Assembly (NCBI GenBank): GCA_013426785.1
Contig: JACDZI010000019.1
Location: 1-47,464 of the forward strand
Direction of reading: 5' to 3'
Source: Rhodocyclaceae bacterium
GTDB lineage: Bacteria > Pseudomonadota > Gammaproteobacteria > Burkholderiales > Rhodocyclaceae
DNA length: 47,464 nucleotides
Shown: one piece after another, positions 44,820 through 47,464 of the stretch
How the letters are laid out: each line of letters starts with the position of its first letter
Numbering within the stretch: the first letter of the stretch is position 1
Position numbers and translations under genes: made by a program
Notes under the pieces: model-generated
Told to the model about the DNA's origin: nothing
What the model saw: the letters and a program-made list of their open reading frames with translations, nothing else
The model's database searches: none

Positions 44820-47375
44820 GTCAGCAAAATGCCCTGAAAACAAAGGGATTGAGACTGTGTCGATTTGTTACGGATATGAATGACATTTTCGTCAGCAAAA
44901 TGCCCTGAAAACAAAGGGATTGAGACGATAATTTCCTGGTCGGTCTCCCACAATGGGGTTGGTCAGCAAAATGCCCTGAAAACAAAGGGATTGAGACCAA
45001 TCCACCTCCCGAATTGGCTTATTGTATTCCGTCAGCAAAATGCCCTGAAAACAAAGGGATTGAGACCCGAATTGGCTTATTGTATTCCCCGCTTGGTGAT
45101 TGTCAGCAAAATGCCCTGAAAACAAAGGGATTGAGACTTTTTCGCCAACCTCATTGCGGCCTCATGGCATAGTCAGCAAAATGCCCTGAAAACAAAGGGA
45201 TTGAGACAGTTTCTTGCAAGTTGTTCTCCTGTGTTCTCGTCAGCAAAATGCCCTGAAAACAAAGGGATTGAGACTCCGTGAGTAATACCGATCAACCGCC
45301 AGCGCTTCGTCAGCAAAATGCCCTGAAAACAAAGGGATTGAGACCTCACAATCAAGAGTGAATAAGATTTCGCCACTGGTCAGCAAAATGCCCTGAAAAC
45401 AAAGGGATTGAGACCGGTGCTAGTACCGTTTGCTGCCTGACAGTGCCTGTCAGCAAAATGCCCTGAAAACAAAGGGATTGAGACGACAGGTTGGCACGGG
45501 ACAGGTTGGCACCGGACTGTCAGCAAAATGCCCTGAAAACAAAGGGATTGAGACATAGCGAAATGGAAGGCTGCTTGATACCTAGAGGTCAGCAAAATGC
45601 CCTGAAAACAAAGGGATTGAGACATCATTGCAAACAAATCTTCAGATGCAATCTCCGCTTGTCAGCAAAATGCCCTGAAAACAAAGGGATTGAGACACCG
45701 ATTTCCAACCAGTACCAACAACTATTACGTCAGCAAAATGCCCTGAAAACAAAGGGATTGAGACCCAACCAACAAAAGCTCCTTCTTGTGGACATATTGT
45801 CAGCAAAATGCCCTGAAAACAAAGGGATTGAGACATCAATTCAGTGGGCAACTCCCACCCGATAATGGTCAGCAAAATGCCCTGAAAACAAAGGGATTGA
45901 GACGTTTGTCGTCAGTGACAACATGCAAGTCTTGCCGAGGTCAGCAAAATGCCCTGAAAACAAAGGGATTGAGACTTAATAAGCTCAACGGGTTGCCGCA
46001 GTTCCCGGTCAGCAAAATGCCCTGAAAACAAAGGGATTGAGACTTGCCGAATAACCCAAAAGGGCGGCGGCAAGCTTGTCAGCAAAATGCCCTGAAAACA
46101 AAGGGATTGAGACCCCGACAAATTGCCGCGCCTTTGCAGGAACATCGGGTCAGCAAAATGCCCTGAAAACAAAGGGATTGAGACGCTGGGGCTTGCCTAG
46201 CCTTGCGGCTGGGGCTTGTCAGCAAAATGCCCTGAAAACAAAGGGATTGAGACGTGCTCCCGGAATGGTAGTGCTCCACCAATTCCGTCAGCAAAATGCC
46301 CTGAAAACAAAGGGATTGAGACACCATGAGGGAAGGGTAAGCATAAAACCGATGTCAGTCAGCAAAATGCCCTGAAAACAAAGGGATTGAGACGGGTAGA
46401 TGTGGAAATATTCAGACATTGTTTTGTCAGCAAAATGCCCTGAAAACAAAGGGATTGAGACAAACCGATGTCAACCGTTTCGGCGTCTTTCAGAGGTCAG
46501 CAAAATGCCCTGAAAACAAAGGGATTGAGACTACCTTTATCCCTAAAGACCGACCAACCCGCTTGGTCAGCAAAATGCCCTGAAAACAAAGGGATTGAGA
46601 CAATGTGTTAAGGCTTTACCTTATGCGGCAAGCTTGTCAGCAAAATGCCCTGAAAACAAAGGGATTGAGACTTAATCACGGGTGGCAGGTTCGCCGGGAT
46701 GGTGAAGTCAGCAAAATGCCCTGAAAACAAAGGGATTGAGACGCAGCCTCGTCGGTGAAGCGGTTGCAGAGTAGCGTCAGCAAAATGCCCTGAAAACAAA
46801 GGGATTGAGACATTTTTCACTGCCAGGTTATCGGGTAATGCAATGTCAGCAAAATGCCCTGAAAACAAAGGGATTGAGACCATTCTGCGCGGCGCCTTCC
46901 TTTGCGCGCTGAATGTCAGCAAAATGCCCTGAAAACAAAGGGATTGAGACGCGATGTCCTTGACATTGGCTTTGCGTGCGATGCGGTCAGCAAAATGCCC
47001 TGAAAACAAAGGGATTGAGACTTCCATAATTTCGATGAATGCGGCAATCATGGCTGGTCAGCAAAATGCCCTGAAAACAAAGGGATTGAGACCCGGCCAA
47101 ATTGTTAAAGATCGGAAAGACTAGCGGTCAGCAAAATGCCCTGAAAACAAAGGGATTGAGACGTTGGCCAGCCGGCGAGCATCGTCCGGGGTCATAAGTC
47201 AGCAAAATGCCCTGAAAACAAAGGGATTGAGACGGTTGCCATTCTTATCAGTCTTTACGGACGGCAACGGTCAGCAAAATGCCCTGAAAACAAAGGGATT
47301 GAGACGAAAGTGAACCGCTAACATCCCGAAAATTTTAGAGTCAGCAAAATGCCCTGAAAACAAAGGGATTGAGAC
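44820..47375 (+). CRISPR. CRISPR array, 37 repeats and 36 spacers
   Basis: The 36-nt repeat starts GTCAGCAAAATG and ends AAAGGGATTGAGAC; all 37 copies I read are identical. Spacers are 31-37 nt, mostly 33-35. The repeat contains a short stem CCCT/AGGG around GAAAACAA. The last 8 nt, ATTGAGAC, match the 5' tag type of type III crRNAs (ATTGAAAC-like), so transcription is rightward from the leader at 44711. Several spacers overlap each other in sequence (see findings). Even the last repeat is perfect, so the array may be truncated rather than naturally ended. Small frames seen inside the array are repeat artefacts. Confidence 0.99.
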
Positions 47376-47464
47376 GCGATAATTCATCTGATGAGAGGTA
47401 ACGCGGCTGTCTGCGCATTCCACGGCACTTGGACAGTGATTCCAGCGGAAACTGGACAGGCATT
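47376..47464. other. Sequence after the last repeat, no gene seen
   Basis: 89 nt without a repeat. It contains TTGGACAGTGATTCC and CTGGACAGGCATT, two related TGGACAG units in direct order, which resemble the multiple short repeats at ends of some IS21-type elements. The window ends here, so this stays a suggestion. Confidence 0.25.

Noticed and set aside
44892-47051. Many small frames in the array on both strands with recurring peptides such as QNALKTKG or SQSLCFQGILLT
   Set aside because: They are translations of the identical 36-nt repeats and not genes.
44820-47375. Self-targeting spacers against the visible window
   Set aside because: By eye I found no spacer with a full match to the genes here; only the 9-11 nt GGCAAGCTT overlap was seen, too short to call. 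The comparison was not exhaustive.
1-47464. tRNA, rRNA or tmRNA genes
   Set aside because: No tRNA-like T-loop sequence in a plausible setting nor rRNA sequence was noticed.

Overview
The window looks like a chromosomal piece of a betaproteobacterium, most likely Rhodocyclaceae-like. This is inferred from the high-GC housekeeping genes, their order, and a CRISPR protein of the family first named from Nitrosomonas (NE0113). No database search was possible, so the taxon is an inference.

Region 1 (1-3103) is the edge of an integrated element. An AT-rich tyrosine recombinase sits directly behind the 3' end of guaA, a known integration site. Region 2 (3117-25929) is conserved core. It holds guaB-guaA, a DUF4124 gene, ratA-rnfH, smpB and a Bcr-type exporter. 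A long leftward operon follows, running rpsB-tsf-pyrH-frr-uppS-cdsA-dxr-rseP-bamA-skp-lpxD-fabZ-lpxA-lpxB-rnhB and a SpoU-type RNA methyltransferase gene. It covers translation, isoprenoid and phospholipid precursors, outer-membrane assembly and lipid A. Divergent map and glnD close the core.

Region 3 (about 25944-47375) is a large type III-B CRISPR-Cas locus, all on the plus strand. It begins with an orphan Cas10 HD-domain fragment, then cmr1-cas10-cmr3-cmr4-cmr5-cmr6, an AbrB/PIN toxin-antitoxin pair, cas6, csx16 and a Card1/Can2-type CARF nuclease. Nearly all joints overlap by ATGA or TTGA, so this reads as one operon. An intact GGDD motif in Cas10 plus Csx16, the CARF nuclease and an NE0113-family CARF protein indicate cyclic-oligoadenylate signalling with effectors and probable off-switches. 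A second module follows: ATPase, NE0113-family protein, cas2-cas1-cas2, leader, and an array of 37 identical 36-bp repeats with 36 spacers.

Between the two modules lies the wreck of a second CRISPR locus: an internally deleted copy of the NE0113-family gene, a second leader, and a single repeat. An ISL3-family element of 3275 bp has inserted exactly inside that repeat, leaving an 8-bp target duplication. It carries a three-gene passenger operon ending in a Fic-domain protein behind a palindrome-controlled promoter. A short dispersed sequence (core GCCAGCGCCGACTTT) recurs at least ten times, both between genes and inside coding sequences. Its long form places the start codon 8-9 nt downstream of a -10-like hexamer in front of three cas genes.
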